From assembly GCF_003323715.1 (NCBI RefSeq), contig NZ_QOIN01000071.1, positions 62,001 through 126,000 on the forward strand: a DNA stretch of 64,000 nucleotides, read 5' to 3'. The DNA is from Streptomyces diacarni. Lineage in GTDB: Bacteria > Actinomycetota > Actinomycetes > Streptomycetales > Streptomycetaceae. Below the pieces are notes generated by a model. It saw nothing but the letters and a program-made list of their open reading frames with translations. It was not told the origin of the DNA and made no database searches. Position numbers and translations under genes: made by a program. Shown in pieces: positions 1-8,111 of the stretch; within the stretch, counting starts at the first letter, position 1; every line of letters begins with the position of its first letter.

Positions 1-1
1 C

Positions 2-526
2 TCGCTGATGATGTTCGGCCCGCCCGACGAGGAGTCCGCACACAGCGCCCGGTCCATGGAGTGGAAGATCAAGCGGCACTCCAACGACGAGCTGCGGCAG
101 CGTTTCGTCGACATCTGCGTCCCCCAGGCCGAGGCTCTCGGCCTCACCCTCCCCGACCCCGAGCTGCGCTGGAACGAGCAGCGCGAGCACTGGGACTTCG
201 GCGCGATCGACTGGCAGGAGTTCCGCGACGTCCTCGCGGGCAACGGACCGTGCAACGACCAGCGGCTGCACCGGCGCCGCGCGGCGCACGAGGACGGCGC
301 CTGGGTCCGCGAGGCGGCGGCCGCCCACGCCGCCAAGCAGGCGGCCCGAAGGGCGGCCCCTCATCCCGCGCCCCCGACCGCCGGCACCGAGCCACCGACC
401 CGCCCGGCCGAGCAGAGCCGGCAGCCCCACACGCCCGAGCACGCTCCGCAGCCCCACCCGGACGAACCCGCCCCGCAGGCCCGGGCAGACGAACCCGCAC
501 AGCGAGGAGTTGAGCACAGCTCATGA
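2..526 (+). CDS. paaA: 1,2-phenylacetyl-CoA epoxidase subunit PaaA, 3' part only
   Basis: This is the C-terminal end of the catalytic subunit of the PaaABCE ring 1,2-epoxidase of aerobic phenylacetate degradation; the di-iron ligands lie off the left edge. The assignment rests on the conserved tail (MEWKIKRHSNDELRQRFVD) and on the paaBCDE genes that follow. After the family-like part comes a roughly 75-residue Ala/Pro/His-rich extension, which I take to be a disordered tail. The stop codon overlaps the paaB start in an ATGA, so translation is probably coupled. The reading frame is open at the window start, so length and start codon are unknown. Confidence 0.9.
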   Translation, partial: SLMMFGPPDEESAHSARSMEWKIKRHSNDELRQRFVDICVPQAEALGLTLPDPELRWNEQREHWDFGAIDWQEFRDVLAGNGPCNDQRLHRRRAAHEDGAWVREAAAAHAAKQAARRAAPHPAPPTAGTEPPTRPAEQSRQPHTPEHAPQPHPDEPAPQARADEPAQRGVEHSS

Positions 527-807
527 GCGCCGACTGGCCTCTGTGGGAGGTCTTCGTACGCAGCAGGCGCGGCCTCTCGCACACCCACGCGGGAAGCCTG
601 CACGCCCCGGACGCCCAGATGGCTCTCCGCAACGCGCGGGACCTGTTCACCCGCCGCTCCGAAGGTGTCTCCCTGTGGGTGGTCCCCTCCGGCGAGATCA
701 CCGCTTCCTCGCCCGACGAGAAGGACCCCTTCTTCGCCCCCGCGGCCGACAAGCCCTACCGCCACCCGACGTTCTACGAGGTCCCGGAAGGAGTGCGGAA
801 CCTGTGA
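523..807 (+). CDS. paaB: 1,2-phenylacetyl-CoA epoxidase subunit PaaB
   Basis: Small subunit of the phenylacetyl-CoA epoxidase complex, 94 residues, which is the usual family length. The N-terminus (WPLWEVFVRSRRGLSHTHAGS) and the following DAQMALRNARDLFTRR stretch are typical of PaaB. In known complexes PaaB bridges PaaAC heterodimers and does not bind iron. The ATG lies in the ATGA overlap with the paaA stop, and its own stop overlaps the paaC GTG, so it is embedded in a tightly coupled operon. Confidence 0.95.
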   Translation: MSADWPLWEVFVRSRRGLSHTHAGSLHAPDAQMALRNARDLFTRRSEGVSLWVVPSGEITASSPDEKDPFFAPAADKPYRHPTFYEVPEGVRNL

Positions 808-1529
808 GTGCCACCACGCCCCCTGCCACCCTCGCCGCTCTCCCCCTCGGGGACGACGCGCTGATCCTCTCCCACCGCCTCGGCGAATGGGCGGGCCACG
901 CCCCCGTGTTGGAGGAGGAGGTGGCGCTGGCCAACATCGCGCTGGACCTGCTGGGCCAGGCCCGTGCGCTGTACACCGAACTGGCCGACGTGCTCGGCAG
1001 TGAGGACGAGATCGCCTACCTACGGGAGGAACGGGCCTTCCTCAACTGCCAGCTGGTGGAGCAGCCCAACGGGGATTTCGCGCACACCCTCGTCCGCCAG
1101 CTGTTCTTCTCCACCTACCAGCAGCCGCTCTACGCCCAGCTGGCCACCTCACTCCCGCTGGCCGCCAAGGCGGTGCGGGAGGTCGCCTACCACCGTGACC
1201 ACGCCGAGCAGTGGACGCTGCGCCTGGGTGACGGCACGGAGGAGAGCCACGCCCGCACCCAACGCTCCGTCGACGCGCTGTGGAGGTACACGGGTGAGCT
1301 GTTCCAGCCGGTCGAGGGGCTGGACGTCCGCTGGGCGGATCTGGAGGAGGAGTGGGACGCCGGCATCCGCGAGGTGCTCGGGCAGGCGGGGCTGGCGGTG
1401 CCCGACAGTCCGCGCCACGGCGCCTGGTCGGCCGGGGCGGGCCGCCAAGGAGTGCACACCGAGCCGTTCGGCCGGATGCTCGCCGAGATGCAGCACCTGC
1501 ACCGCAGCCACCCGGGGGCGACATGGTGA
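804..1529 (+). CDS. paaC: 1,2-phenylacetyl-CoA epoxidase subunit PaaC
   Basis: Structural, catalytically inactive ferritin-like partner of PaaA in the epoxidase, 241 residues from the GTG at 804. I chose that GTG because it overlaps the paaB stop as GTGA, matching the spacing of the other paa junctions; a longer frame upstream merely runs antiphase through paaB. Family features include LILSHRLGEWAGHAPVLEEE near the N-terminus, then NIALDLLGQARALY and the YHRDHAEQW segment. The 3' end overlaps paaD by a few bases. Confidence 0.93.
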   Translation: MSATTPPATLAALPLGDDALILSHRLGEWAGHAPVLEEEVALANIALDLLGQARALYTELADVLGSEDEIAYLREERAFLNCQLVEQPNGDFAHTLVRQLFFSTYQQPLYAQLATSLPLAAKAVREVAYHRDHAEQWTLRLGDGTEESHARTQRSVDALWRYTGELFQPVEGLDVRWADLEEEWDAGIREVLGQAGLAVPDSPRHGAWSAGAGRQGVHTEPFGRMLAEMQHLHRSHPGATW

Positions 1530-2149
1530 CGGCACACCCCACCCACGACCCGACCGCCGGCTCCCCCTGGCCCTCGCCCTCACCCTCCCACTCTCGCGCC
1601 CTCTCCTTCGCCGAGCTGGCGGGTGCGGTGCCCGATCCCGAGCTGCCGGTGGTCACGCTCGCCGAACTGGGCGTGCTGCGGCGGGTGACCGAGCCTGAGC
1701 CCGGTCACGTCCTCGTCGAGCTGACTCCGACCTACACCGGGTGCCCCGCGATCGAGGCGATGAGCGCCGATATCGAGGGGACGCTCCGGGAGGCCGGGGC
1801 CGAGCGGGTCGAGGTCCGCACCGTGCTCACCCCGCCCTGGTCGAGCGACGACCTCACCGAGGAGGGCCGCCGCAAGCTCGCCGCGTACGGCGTCGCGCCG
1901 CCCCGGGAGGGCGCCCGCACCCGCGGCCCCGTCCTGGTGGGTCTCTCCCCCACCCACCGCATCCGGCCCGGCGCCCCGGAAGAGCGGGGGCACGCGTCCG
2001 CCCCAGGCCCCGACCCCGGCCCCGTCCACTGCCCGCACTGCGGCTCTGCCGAGACGACGGAACTGAGCCGGTTCTCCTCCACCGCCTGCAAGGCCCTGCG
2101 CCGCTGCGAGAGCTGCCGGGAGCCGTTCGACCACTTCAAGGAGGTGTGA
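1523..2149 (+). CDS. paaD: Phenylacetate-CoA oxygenase assembly protein PaaD
   Basis: PaaD-type DUF59/MIP18 family protein, thought to help mature iron-containing parts of the epoxidase. About 208 residues. A Ser/Pro-rich N-terminus of about 30 residues is followed by the DUF59 fold (DPELPVVTLAELGVLR, then LTPTYTGCPAIEAM). A linker leads to a C-terminal zinc-ribbon-like module with CPHC, a single Cys and a CESC pair. Either ATG 1523 or the adjacent GTG 1526, which forms a GTGA with the paaC stop, could be the start. The gene runs to 3 bases before paaE. Confidence 0.9.
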   Translation: MVTAHPTHDPTAGSPWPSPSPSHSRALSFAELAGAVPDPELPVVTLAELGVLRRVTEPEPGHVLVELTPTYTGCPAIEAMSADIEGTLREAGAERVEVRTVLTPPWSSDDLTEEGRRKLAAYGVAPPREGARTRGPVLVGLSPTHRIRPGAPEERGHASAPGPDPGPVHCPHCGSAETTELSRFSSTACKALRRCESCREPFDHFKEV

Positions 2150-2152
2150 GGG

Positions 2153-3283
2153 GTGCCGGTCTTCCACCCGCTGCGCGTCCAGTCGATCGAACGTCTCACC
2201 GACGACGCGGCAGCCCTCACCCTCGCCGTCCCACCCGAGCTGCGCGAGACCTACGGCTACGCCGCGGGCCAGCACATCGCGCTGCGGCGGGTGAACGAGT
2301 ACGGAGAGGAGATCCGCCGCACCTACTCGCTGTGCGCCCCCGCCCGCTCCCGGCCCGACACGCTGCGCGTCGGTATCCGGCTGGTGGAAGGCGGCGAGTT
2401 CTCCACCTACGCCCTCAAGGAGTTGGCCGAGGGCGGCACGGTCGAGGCACTGCCGCCGACGGGACGTTTCGTCCTCGCGCCCCGACCGGGACGGTTCGCC
2501 GCTGTCGTCGGCGGCAGCGGTATCACACCCGTTCTCTCCATCGCGGCCACGGTGCTGGAGAGCGAGAGAGAGGCCCGGTTCTGCCTGATACGCAGCGACC
2601 GGACAGCGGACTCGACGATGTTCCTGGAAGAGGTGGCCGACCTCAAGGACCGCTATCCCGACCGCTTCCACCTGGTCACGGCCCTCTCCCGCGAGGAGCA
2701 GCACAGCGGGCTGCCCTCCGGTCGCCTCGACCGCGACCGACTGACCGCGCTGCTGCCCGCGCTCCTGTCACCTCCCGGCGTGCGCGACATGGACGGCTGG
2801 TACCTGTGCGGTCCCCTGGGCCTGGTCGATGGCGCGGCCAAGGCGCTGCGCACACTGGGGGTCCCGCGCACGCGCGTCCACCAGGAGATCTTCCACGCGG
2901 ACGAAGCGAATGAAGCGGACGCAGCGGGCGACACGGTCGGCGCGAACGGCGTGGTCGCCGGCTCCGCGCCCCGATCCACGGGGGGCACGGCCGCGGCGGT
3001 CGCCGGCTCCGCCACCGTGAACGCCACTCTCGGCGGCCGGGGTGGCAGGTGGTCCGCCCGCGAGGGGGAGACCCTGCTGGAGACGGTCCTGCGCAACCGC
3101 ACCGACGCGCCCTACGCCTGCAAGGGCGGCGTGTGCGGCACCTGCCGGGCCCGGCTCGTCGACGGCCAGGTCACGATGGACCGCAACTTTGCCCTGGAAG
3201 AGGAGGAGATAGAGGCGGGCTACGTCCTGGCCTGCCAGTCCCACCCGACCACTCTGGAGGTGGCCCTCGACTTCGACGGGTGA
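2153..3283 (+). CDS. paaE: Phenylacetyl-CoA epoxidase reductase PaaE
   Basis: Electron-transfer subunit that passes NADPH electrons to the PaaA di-iron centre, 376 residues from a GTG start. Order of domains: an FAD-binding barrel with RTYSLCAP, an NAD(P)-binding domain with GGSGITPVLS and YLCGPLGLV, then a plant-type 2Fe-2S ferredoxin domain with ligands C323, C328, C331 and C361. Between the reductase and ferredoxin parts there is an unusually long, low-complexity Ala/Gly/Thr linker of about 45 residues. It is the last gene of the paa operon visible here. Confidence 0.95.
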   Translation: MPVFHPLRVQSIERLTDDAAALTLAVPPELRETYGYAAGQHIALRRVNEYGEEIRRTYSLCAPARSRPDTLRVGIRLVEGGEFSTYALKELAEGGTVEALPPTGRFVLAPRPGRFAAVVGGSGITPVLSIAATVLESEREARFCLIRSDRTADSTMFLEEVADLKDRYPDRFHLVTALSREEQHSGLPSGRLDRDRLTALLPALLSPPGVRDMDGWYLCGPLGLVDGAAKALRTLGVPRTRVHQEIFHADEANEADAAGDTVGANGVVAGSAPRSTGGTAAAVAGSATVNATLGGRGGRWSAREGETLLETVLRNRTDAPYACKGGVCGTCRARLVDGQVTMDRNFALEEEEIEAGYVLACQSHPTTLEVALDFDG

Positions 3284-3351
3284 CGGCCAAGGGCAGCAAC
3301 CTCTTGCCGCCGGCCTGGCCCCCCTTGGTTCTCCCTGGCCGCAGTTCTCCT

Positions 3352-3396
3352 GGTTCCACTCGGTCCACTCGGTCCACTCGGTCCACTCGGTCCACT
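3352..3396. repeat. 9-bp tandem repeat after paaE
   Basis: One diverged and four perfect copies of the nonamer CGGTCCACT lie head to tail between paaE and the acyl-CoA dehydrogenase gene. No hairpin is formed and no open frame of note uses it. It looks like slippage-prone filler DNA; a protein-binding role is possible but nothing shown supports it. Confidence 0.8.
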
Positions 3397-3510
3397 CGAT
3401 CCGCCCTGTTTCCGCCTTGGTCCCGCCTTGGTCCCTCTGGCTTACGGCGCGCGTCCGACGTAACCTGACGACCCATCAGCTACGGGCGTCGGCCCAGAGG
3501 GCGGTGCGGC

Positions 3511-4656
3511 ATGGACTTCGGGTTCAGTGAGGAGCAGGAGGCGGCTCGCGAGGCAGCGAAGGGAGCGTTCGCGCACGTGGCGGTCGACGCCGTGCCGAGT
3601 CCGGCGCTGTCGCCCGGAAAGGTCGCCGATGACTTCGACCGCGACCTGTGGGGCCGGCTCACCCAGGCCGACCTCCTCGGTCTCACCGTGCCGGCGCGGC
3701 ACGGCGGCGCGGGGCTGGACGCGGTGGCGCTGTGCCTGGTGCTGCGCGAGGCGGGCCGGGTGCTGGCCCGGGTTCCCCTGGTGGAGACCGGCGCGGCGGC
3801 ACTCACCCTGGCCGAGTACGGCAGCGACGAGCTGTGCGCCAGGCTGCTCCCCCGCATCGCACGCGGCGAACTGGCCCTGACCGTCGCCGGGCAGGGGGCG
3901 AGCGGACACGAACGACCGGAACTCGCCGTCTCGGCGCGGCCCTCCTCCGAGGGGAACGGAGACGGGAACGGAAACGGAGGCGGCGACTGGGTGCTGGAAG
4001 GCGTGCAGACGGCCGTGCCCTGGGGACGGACGGCTGACCTGATCGTCGTCCCCGCGCACACGGCGGACGGCCGACCGCTGCTGGCCGTCCTCGCCCCGGG
4101 CGCCACCTCGGGCGGCGTCACCCTGGACGAGCAGGCGTCCACCAACGGCGAGCCCTACGCCAGGTTGCGGCTGGACGCCGTACGGGTACCGGCCGGTGAC
4201 GTGATCGAGGACGCCGCAGCACCGGCCCACCTCCAGCGCCTGCTGACCACGGGCACCTGCGCGCTGGCGCTCGGGCTGGGCAGCAAGGTGCTGGAGATGA
4301 CCAGCGCGTACGTCAGCGGACGCGAGCAGTTCGGGTTCCCCGTCGCCACGTTCCAGGCGGTGGCCGTACAGTCCGCCGACCGCTACATCGACCTGCGCGC
4401 GATGGAAGCGACGCTGTGGCAGGCGGCGTGGCGGCTCGATCCGGCGGAGGTGGCGGTCGCCAAGATGTGGGCGTCGGACGGGGTACGTCGCGTCGTGCAG
4501 ACGGCACAGCACCTGCACGGCGGGATGGGCGCCGACACCGACTATCCGCTGCACCGCTTCCACGCCTGGGCCAAGCAGTGGGAGCTGTCCTACGGTTCGG
4601 CGGCGGCCCACGAGGGGGCACTGGGCGAGCTGTTGGCCGCCCGGGAGCCGGCCTGA
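3511..4656 (+). CDS. Acyl-CoA dehydrogenase family protein
   Basis: FAD-dependent acyl-CoA dehydrogenase-like protein, 381 residues, probably oxidising an acyl-CoA at the alpha-beta bond. The N-terminus (MDFGFSEEQEAAREAAK) and the C-terminal helical bundle (SGREQFGFPVATFQAVAVQSAD, then TAQHLHGGMGADTDYPLHR) are diagnostic. A HEGA near the end may supply the catalytic Glu, but this alignment is my inference. A Gly/Asn-rich insertion sits mid-protein around residues 145-160. It lies 227 bp downstream of paaE on the same strand, so a role linked to phenylacetate or fatty-acid catabolism is plausible but unproven. Confidence 0.88.
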   Translation: MDFGFSEEQEAAREAAKGAFAHVAVDAVPSPALSPGKVADDFDRDLWGRLTQADLLGLTVPARHGGAGLDAVALCLVLREAGRVLARVPLVETGAAALTLAEYGSDELCARLLPRIARGELALTVAGQGASGHERPELAVSARPSSEGNGDGNGNGGGDWVLEGVQTAVPWGRTADLIVVPAHTADGRPLLAVLAPGATSGGVTLDEQASTNGEPYARLRLDAVRVPAGDVIEDAAAPAHLQRLLTTGTCALALGLGSKVLEMTSAYVSGREQFGFPVATFQAVAVQSADRYIDLRAMEATLWQAAWRLDPAEVAVAKMWASDGVRRVVQTAQHLHGGMGADTDYPLHRFHAWAKQWELSYGSAAAHEGALGELLAAREPA

Positions 4657-4734
4657 ACCACCCCGGTCCGCCCCCGGTCCGCCCCTGAGCCGCCCCTGAG
4701 CCGTCCGAAGCCGACCCTGACCGACGAGGGGTCG

Positions 4735-5082
4735 TCAGGCGACGAAGGCGGGGTCGTTGTCACCCACCAGGGGGCGTCCGGCGCTTTCCCAGGCGAGCAT
4801 GCCGCCGTCCACGTTGACGGCGGTCACACCCTGCTGGGCGAGGTAGGCGGCGACCTGGGCCGAGCGTCCGCCGACCCGGCAGACGACGTACACGTGCTCG
4901 CTCTCCCCCAGCCGTTCGGTCAGCTCGCCCTGGCGGGCGACGAATTCGCTCATCGGAATGTGCAACGCGCCCTCGGCGCGTCCGGCTGCCCACTCGTCGT
5001 CCTCACGGACGTCGAGCAGCAGCGCCTCGGACGGCACGGAGGCGGCGTCGATCTGCGGTACCTGTCCGGGAAGGGCGTTCAT
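4735..5082 (-). CDS. Single-domain rhodanese-like sulfurtransferase
   Basis: A 115-residue rhodanese-fold protein, the usual size of a stand-alone domain. The LLLDVREDDEWAAGRAEGALHIPM stretch is the typical first half, and the active-site loop CRVGGRS carries the likely sulfur-carrying Cys at residue 68. It should transfer sulfane sulfur or act on a thiol substrate in the cytoplasm, but the acceptor cannot be told from sequence. It is convergent with the acyl-CoA dehydrogenase gene, 78 bp away. Confidence 0.9.
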   Translation of the reverse strand: MNALPGQVPQIDAASVPSEALLLDVREDDEWAAGRAEGALHIPMSEFVARQGELTERLGESEHVYVVCRVGGRSAQVAAYLAQQGVTAVNVDGGMLAWESAGRPLVGDNDPAFVA

Positions 5083-5326
5083 CCCTGGTCTCCCTGTTCT
5101 CCCTGGCCCGGGTCTTCGGGCGTTCCTTGTGGTTCGTCAGCGTTCACGGGGGCCGGTGGGCGCGCTGATCAGCGTTTTGCCGCACGGGCCGAGCCGACCG
5201 AGCCGACCGAGTCGGCAGACCCGGTGGACCCGACAGACCTGGTGCACGCGGCAGACCCGGCAGACCTGGTGGACGCGGCAGAACCGGCCGGGAGAGCGCG
5301 CTCGCTGCCGGGCGTGGACGGCACGT

Positions 5327-6511
5327 TCACGCCTCCCGCAGCCGGGCGAGTTCGCTCTCGCGTTCCGCCACCTGTCCGAGCAGTTGCTCGGCGATCTCTT
5401 CCAGCAGCGTGTCGGGGTCGTCGGGGGCCAGCTTCAGCATGGCGCCGATCGCGCTCTCCTCCAGTTCGGCGGCCATCTGCGCGAGCACCTCCTTGCGCTG
5501 GGCCAGCCACTCCAGGCGGGCGTACAGCTCTTCGCTGCGCAGCAGTTCGGCCAGCGGCTCAGGGAGCGGACCCGCCTCCCATTCCTCGGCGAGCGCGGCG
5601 AGCGCGGTCGCGTCACCGTCCGCGTACGCCTTGTTCACCCGTACGAGGAAGGCTTCGCGGCGCTCGCGTTCGGCGTCGTCCTGGGTGAGGTCGGGGTGCG
5701 CCTTGCGGACGAGGTCGCGGTAGGCCTTGCGGGCCTCCTCGCTGGGCCGCACCCGGCTGGGCGGGCTGACGGGCTGCTCGTTGAGCATCGCCTGGGCCTC
5801 GGGGAGCATGCCGCTGGAGTCGATCCAGCCGAAGAAGAGCTCCTCGACCTGGGGCATGGGCAGCACGGCGCCGCGCTTCTCGTCGGCCTTGCGGATGTCG
5901 TCCGGGTCGCCGGTGCGGGCGGCGATCGCCTCGGCGATCTGCGCGTCCAGTTCGTCGAGGCGGGCGTAGACGGGGCCCAGCCGCTGGTGGTGCAGCCGGG
6001 AGAAGTTCTCGACCTCCACCCGGAAGGTCTCGACGGCGATCTCGTACTCGATCAGCGCGTGCTCCGCGGCGCGGACGGCTTTCTCGAGCCGCTCGGTTCC
6101 CGGCTCCTCACGAGCGGGTTCTTCACGAGCGGGGCCCTCACCCGCGGGTTCTTCATGAGCTTCACCTGCGGGTTCTTCACGTGCGTGTGCGGGTTCTCCG
6201 CTCACCTCGTCGGTCGTCGCACCGGCACGCGCGGATCCCTCGCCCGCATAGTCGCTCACCGCCGTCGCGCGCGAGGACTCCTCACCCGCCTGCTCGGTGC
6301 CGGCGTCCGCACGCATCGGGTCTGCGCCCGTACGCGGCGCATCCGCACCCGTACGGGGCGCGTCCCCGCCCGTACGCGACGCATCCGCTCCGGTACGCGA
6401 CGCATCCGCGTCCATACGCACCGGGTCCGGGTTCACCTGTGAGGTGTCCTCGCTCGAGTGCGGAGGGTCCTCGTTCGCCTGCGCGGGGGAGTTGGCGTTC
6501 ATCGCCTCCAC
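5327..6511 (-). CDS. J-domain-like protein with repetitive N-terminus
   Basis: A 394-residue protein of unclear job. Residues 36-63 are degenerate copies of an ASRTGAD-like heptapeptide and the region to about 140 is acidic and low in complexity. Residues 140-200 look like an alpha-helical coiled segment. A J-domain-like module follows with KAYRDLVRKAHPDLT, where HPD falls at 272-274, the motif that stimulates Hsp70 ATPase. The C-terminal 90 residues are Glu/Leu-rich and helical. A second possible start is the Met at residue 4. A DnaK co-chaperone role is an inference from the HPD alone. Confidence 0.75.
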   Translation of the reverse strand: MEAMNANSPAQANEDPPHSSEDTSQVNPDPVRMDADASRTGADASRTGGDAPRTGADAPRTGADPMRADAGTEQAGEESSRATAVSDYAGEGSARAGATTDEVSGEPAHAREEPAGEAHEEPAGEGPAREEPAREEPGTERLEKAVRAAEHALIEYEIAVETFRVEVENFSRLHHQRLGPVYARLDELDAQIAEAIAARTGDPDDIRKADEKRGAVLPMPQVEELFFGWIDSSGMLPEAQAMLNEQPVSPPSRVRPSEEARKAYRDLVRKAHPDLTQDDAERERREAFLVRVNKAYADGDATALAALAEEWEAGPLPEPLAELLRSEELYARLEWLAQRKEVLAQMAAELEESAIGAMLKLAPDDPDTLLEEIAEQLLGQVAERESELARLREA

Positions 6512-6533
6512 CCTACGACCGCCGCACGCGGCC

Positions 6534-6962
6534 TCACTCGCGGAACGCCTCCGGGCAGCGGTTCCCCGTTCCCGTCAGGTGGGAGTCGGCCCAGCGGGTG
6601 AGCTCGACCATGGCGGGCCGCAGGGCGTGGCCGGAGTCGGTGAGGCTGTAGCTGACCCGCAGCGGCGGACCCTCCTGGACGGCGCGGGAGACGAGACCGA
6701 GCGCCGCGAGTTCGGTCAGCCGGTCGGAGAGCATGCGCTCACTGATGCCGGGCACGGCGCGGCGCAGTTCGGCGAAGTGTCCCGGGCCGCTCATCAGCGC
6801 GGCCAGGATCAGCCCTGTCCAGCGCTTGCCGAGCAGGTGGAAGACGCGCGTGATGGCGCTCTCCGGCTCGGTGCAGGCGGACGCGGCCGAGCGGTCCAGG
6901 GGCGGGTCCGGGTCCGGAGGCGGGGGCGGGGGCGGAAGATCGAGCTTTCCAGGCTCTGACAT
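6534..6962 (-). CDS. HxlR family winged-helix regulator
   Basis: Transcription regulator of the HxlR family, about 142 residues from the ATG at 6962; an in-frame GTG at 6986 would add 8 residues. After a Pro-rich leader it shows the family pattern: a Cys before the helix (SACTEPESAITRVFHLLGKRWTGLIL), then FAELRRAVPGISERMLSDRLTELAALGLV and the wing region VSYSLTDSGHAL. It is divergent from the azoreductase gene, the common arrangement for HxlR regulators of redox or electrophile-responsive enzymes. The Cys near residue 30 could be the sensing residue. Confidence 0.9.
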   Translation of the reverse strand: MSEPGKLDLPPPPPPPDPDPPLDRSAASACTEPESAITRVFHLLGKRWTGLILAALMSGPGHFAELRRAVPGISERMLSDRLTELAALGLVSRAVQEGPPLRVSYSLTDSGHALRPAMVELTRWADSHLTGTGNRCPEAFRE

Positions 6963-7006
6963 GGCTCCATCGTACTGCGTCCACACAAGGTGATGCAGAA
7001 AAGTAA

Positions 7007-7029
7007 GTAACTGTGCTATACATAGTTAC
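7007..7029. promoter_or_regulatory. Dyad-symmetric putative HxlR operator
   Basis: A 23-bp imperfect palindrome with half-sites GTAACTGTG and CATAGTTAC separated by 5 bases sits in the 109-bp gap between the divergent HxlR and azoreductase genes. It is much more AT-rich than its surroundings. Position and symmetry fit an operator for the adjacent regulator. Related GTAAG and CTTAC half-sites lie just outside it, near 7003 and 7037. Confidence 0.6.
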
Positions 7030-7071
7030 GTCGGAAACTTACCTCAGCTTACGAAGCACTAGGAGCTCTCC

Positions 7072-7728
7072 ATGGTCACCCTCCTCCACATCGACTCGTC
7101 CGTGCACCCGCACGAAGCCTCGGTCTCCCGTGACGTCGCCGCCTCCTTCCGCAAGGCCTGGGAGGCCGAGCACCCGGACGGGAAGGTGATCTACCGCGAC
7201 CTGGGCACCGACCCGGTTCCGCACCTGGAGGGTCCGGCCGCCGTGGCGGGCTTCATAGCCCCCGCGGAGCACACCCCCGAGCAGGCCGAGGCCTTCAAGC
7301 TCCGTGACGAGCTGACGAGCGAGTTCGAGCAGGCGGACGCGGTGCTGATCGGCGCCCCGATGTACAACTACACGATCCCCTCCACGCTGAAGGCGTGGCT
7401 GGACCACGTGATCGTCATGGGCCGCACCACCGGTTCGCCCACCAGGACCGCGGCGGGCAAGCCGGCGACCGTCGTGGCCAGCCGCGGCGGCGGCTACGGT
7501 CCGGGCACCCCCCGCGAGAGCTTCGAGTTCGTGCTGACCTACCTGGACAAGGTTCTGGGGGAGTCGGGCTTCGGCCTGGACGCGGAGTACATCGTCCCGG
7601 AGCTCACGCTGGCCGAGGGCAACCCGGCCATGGCGGACCTGGTGGACATGGCGAAGGCCTCCCGCGCCCAGGCCCACGAGGCGGCGGAGCTGCGCGGCAA
7701 GGCGCTGGCGGCCCGGTTCGCCAACTGA
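7072..7728 (+). CDS. FMN-dependent NADH:quinone oxidoreductase / azoreductase
   Basis: Flavodoxin-fold reductase of the AzoR family, 218 residues. Such enzymes reduce quinones or azo compounds by two electrons using NADH. Visible features are the N-terminal LLHIDSSVHPHEASVSRDVA phosphate-binding strand-loop, the APMYNYTIPSTLKAWLDHV core and the SRGGGYGPG loop near FMN. The AGGAG ribosome site lies about 7 bases before the ATG. Divergent from an HxlR regulator that probably controls it. Confidence 0.9.
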   Translation: MVTLLHIDSSVHPHEASVSRDVAASFRKAWEAEHPDGKVIYRDLGTDPVPHLEGPAAVAGFIAPAEHTPEQAEAFKLRDELTSEFEQADAVLIGAPMYNYTIPSTLKAWLDHVIVMGRTTGSPTRTAAGKPATVVASRGGGYGPGTPRESFEFVLTYLDKVLGESGFGLDAEYIVPELTLAEGNPAMADLVDMAKASRAQAHEAAELRGKALAARFAN

Positions 7729-7775
7729 GCGGTCGGCCGGCCCGCATTCACCCCACCGAACGGTCGGCTGCCCCT

Positions 7776-7799
7776 CCGCCCCCAGGTCCCTGGGGGCGG
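7776..7799 (+). terminator. Hairpin after the azoreductase gene
   Basis: Perfect inverted repeat with 11-base arms CCGCCCCCAGG and CCTGGGGGCGG and almost no spacer, 47 bp past the stop codon. No T-run follows, as is usual for Streptomyces terminators. Confidence 0.55.
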
Positions 7800-8069
7800 G
7801 CCCCTGGCCCCAGGCGAGCAGCCGGCCGACCGGCACCCCGGCCCGTCAGCACGGAGCGCGCAACCGCACACGCGGACCGCGCGCTCCGTTCGCGCACGCC
7901 CACCCCGCCCCGCCCCACCCTGCAAAGCATGTGACCGACCCGACGCGGGCCGACTCCGACAGGCATGGCCCGCTCGTCAGGCGCGACCCACTCGAGGGGC
8001 ATGACCCGCTCGACGGAAACGACCGGTTCGACGGAAACGACCGCCTCGGTCGGGCACGGGGCCCATACG

Positions 8070-8104
8070 ACGAAGGCCCCATCGGGATCCGATGGGGCCT
8101 TCGT
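8070..8104 (-). terminator. Terminator hairpin downstream of tRNA-Leu
   Basis: Perfect 15-bp inverted repeat with a 5-base loop; the arms are 8070-8084 and 8090-8104. It lies 7 bp past the 3' end of the minus-strand tRNA gene, where a transcription terminator is expected. Confidence 0.75.
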
Positions 8105-8111
8105 CTCTGTG

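Larger units (their letters stand above)
7729..8111. other. Gene-free spacer between azoreductase gene and tRNA-Leu
   Basis: No gene with a good start and family match was found here. It contains a hairpin directly after the azoreductase gene, a pair of ACGGAAACGACCG direct repeats near 8015-8040, and the tRNA-Leu terminator hairpin near its right end. Confidence 0.6.
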
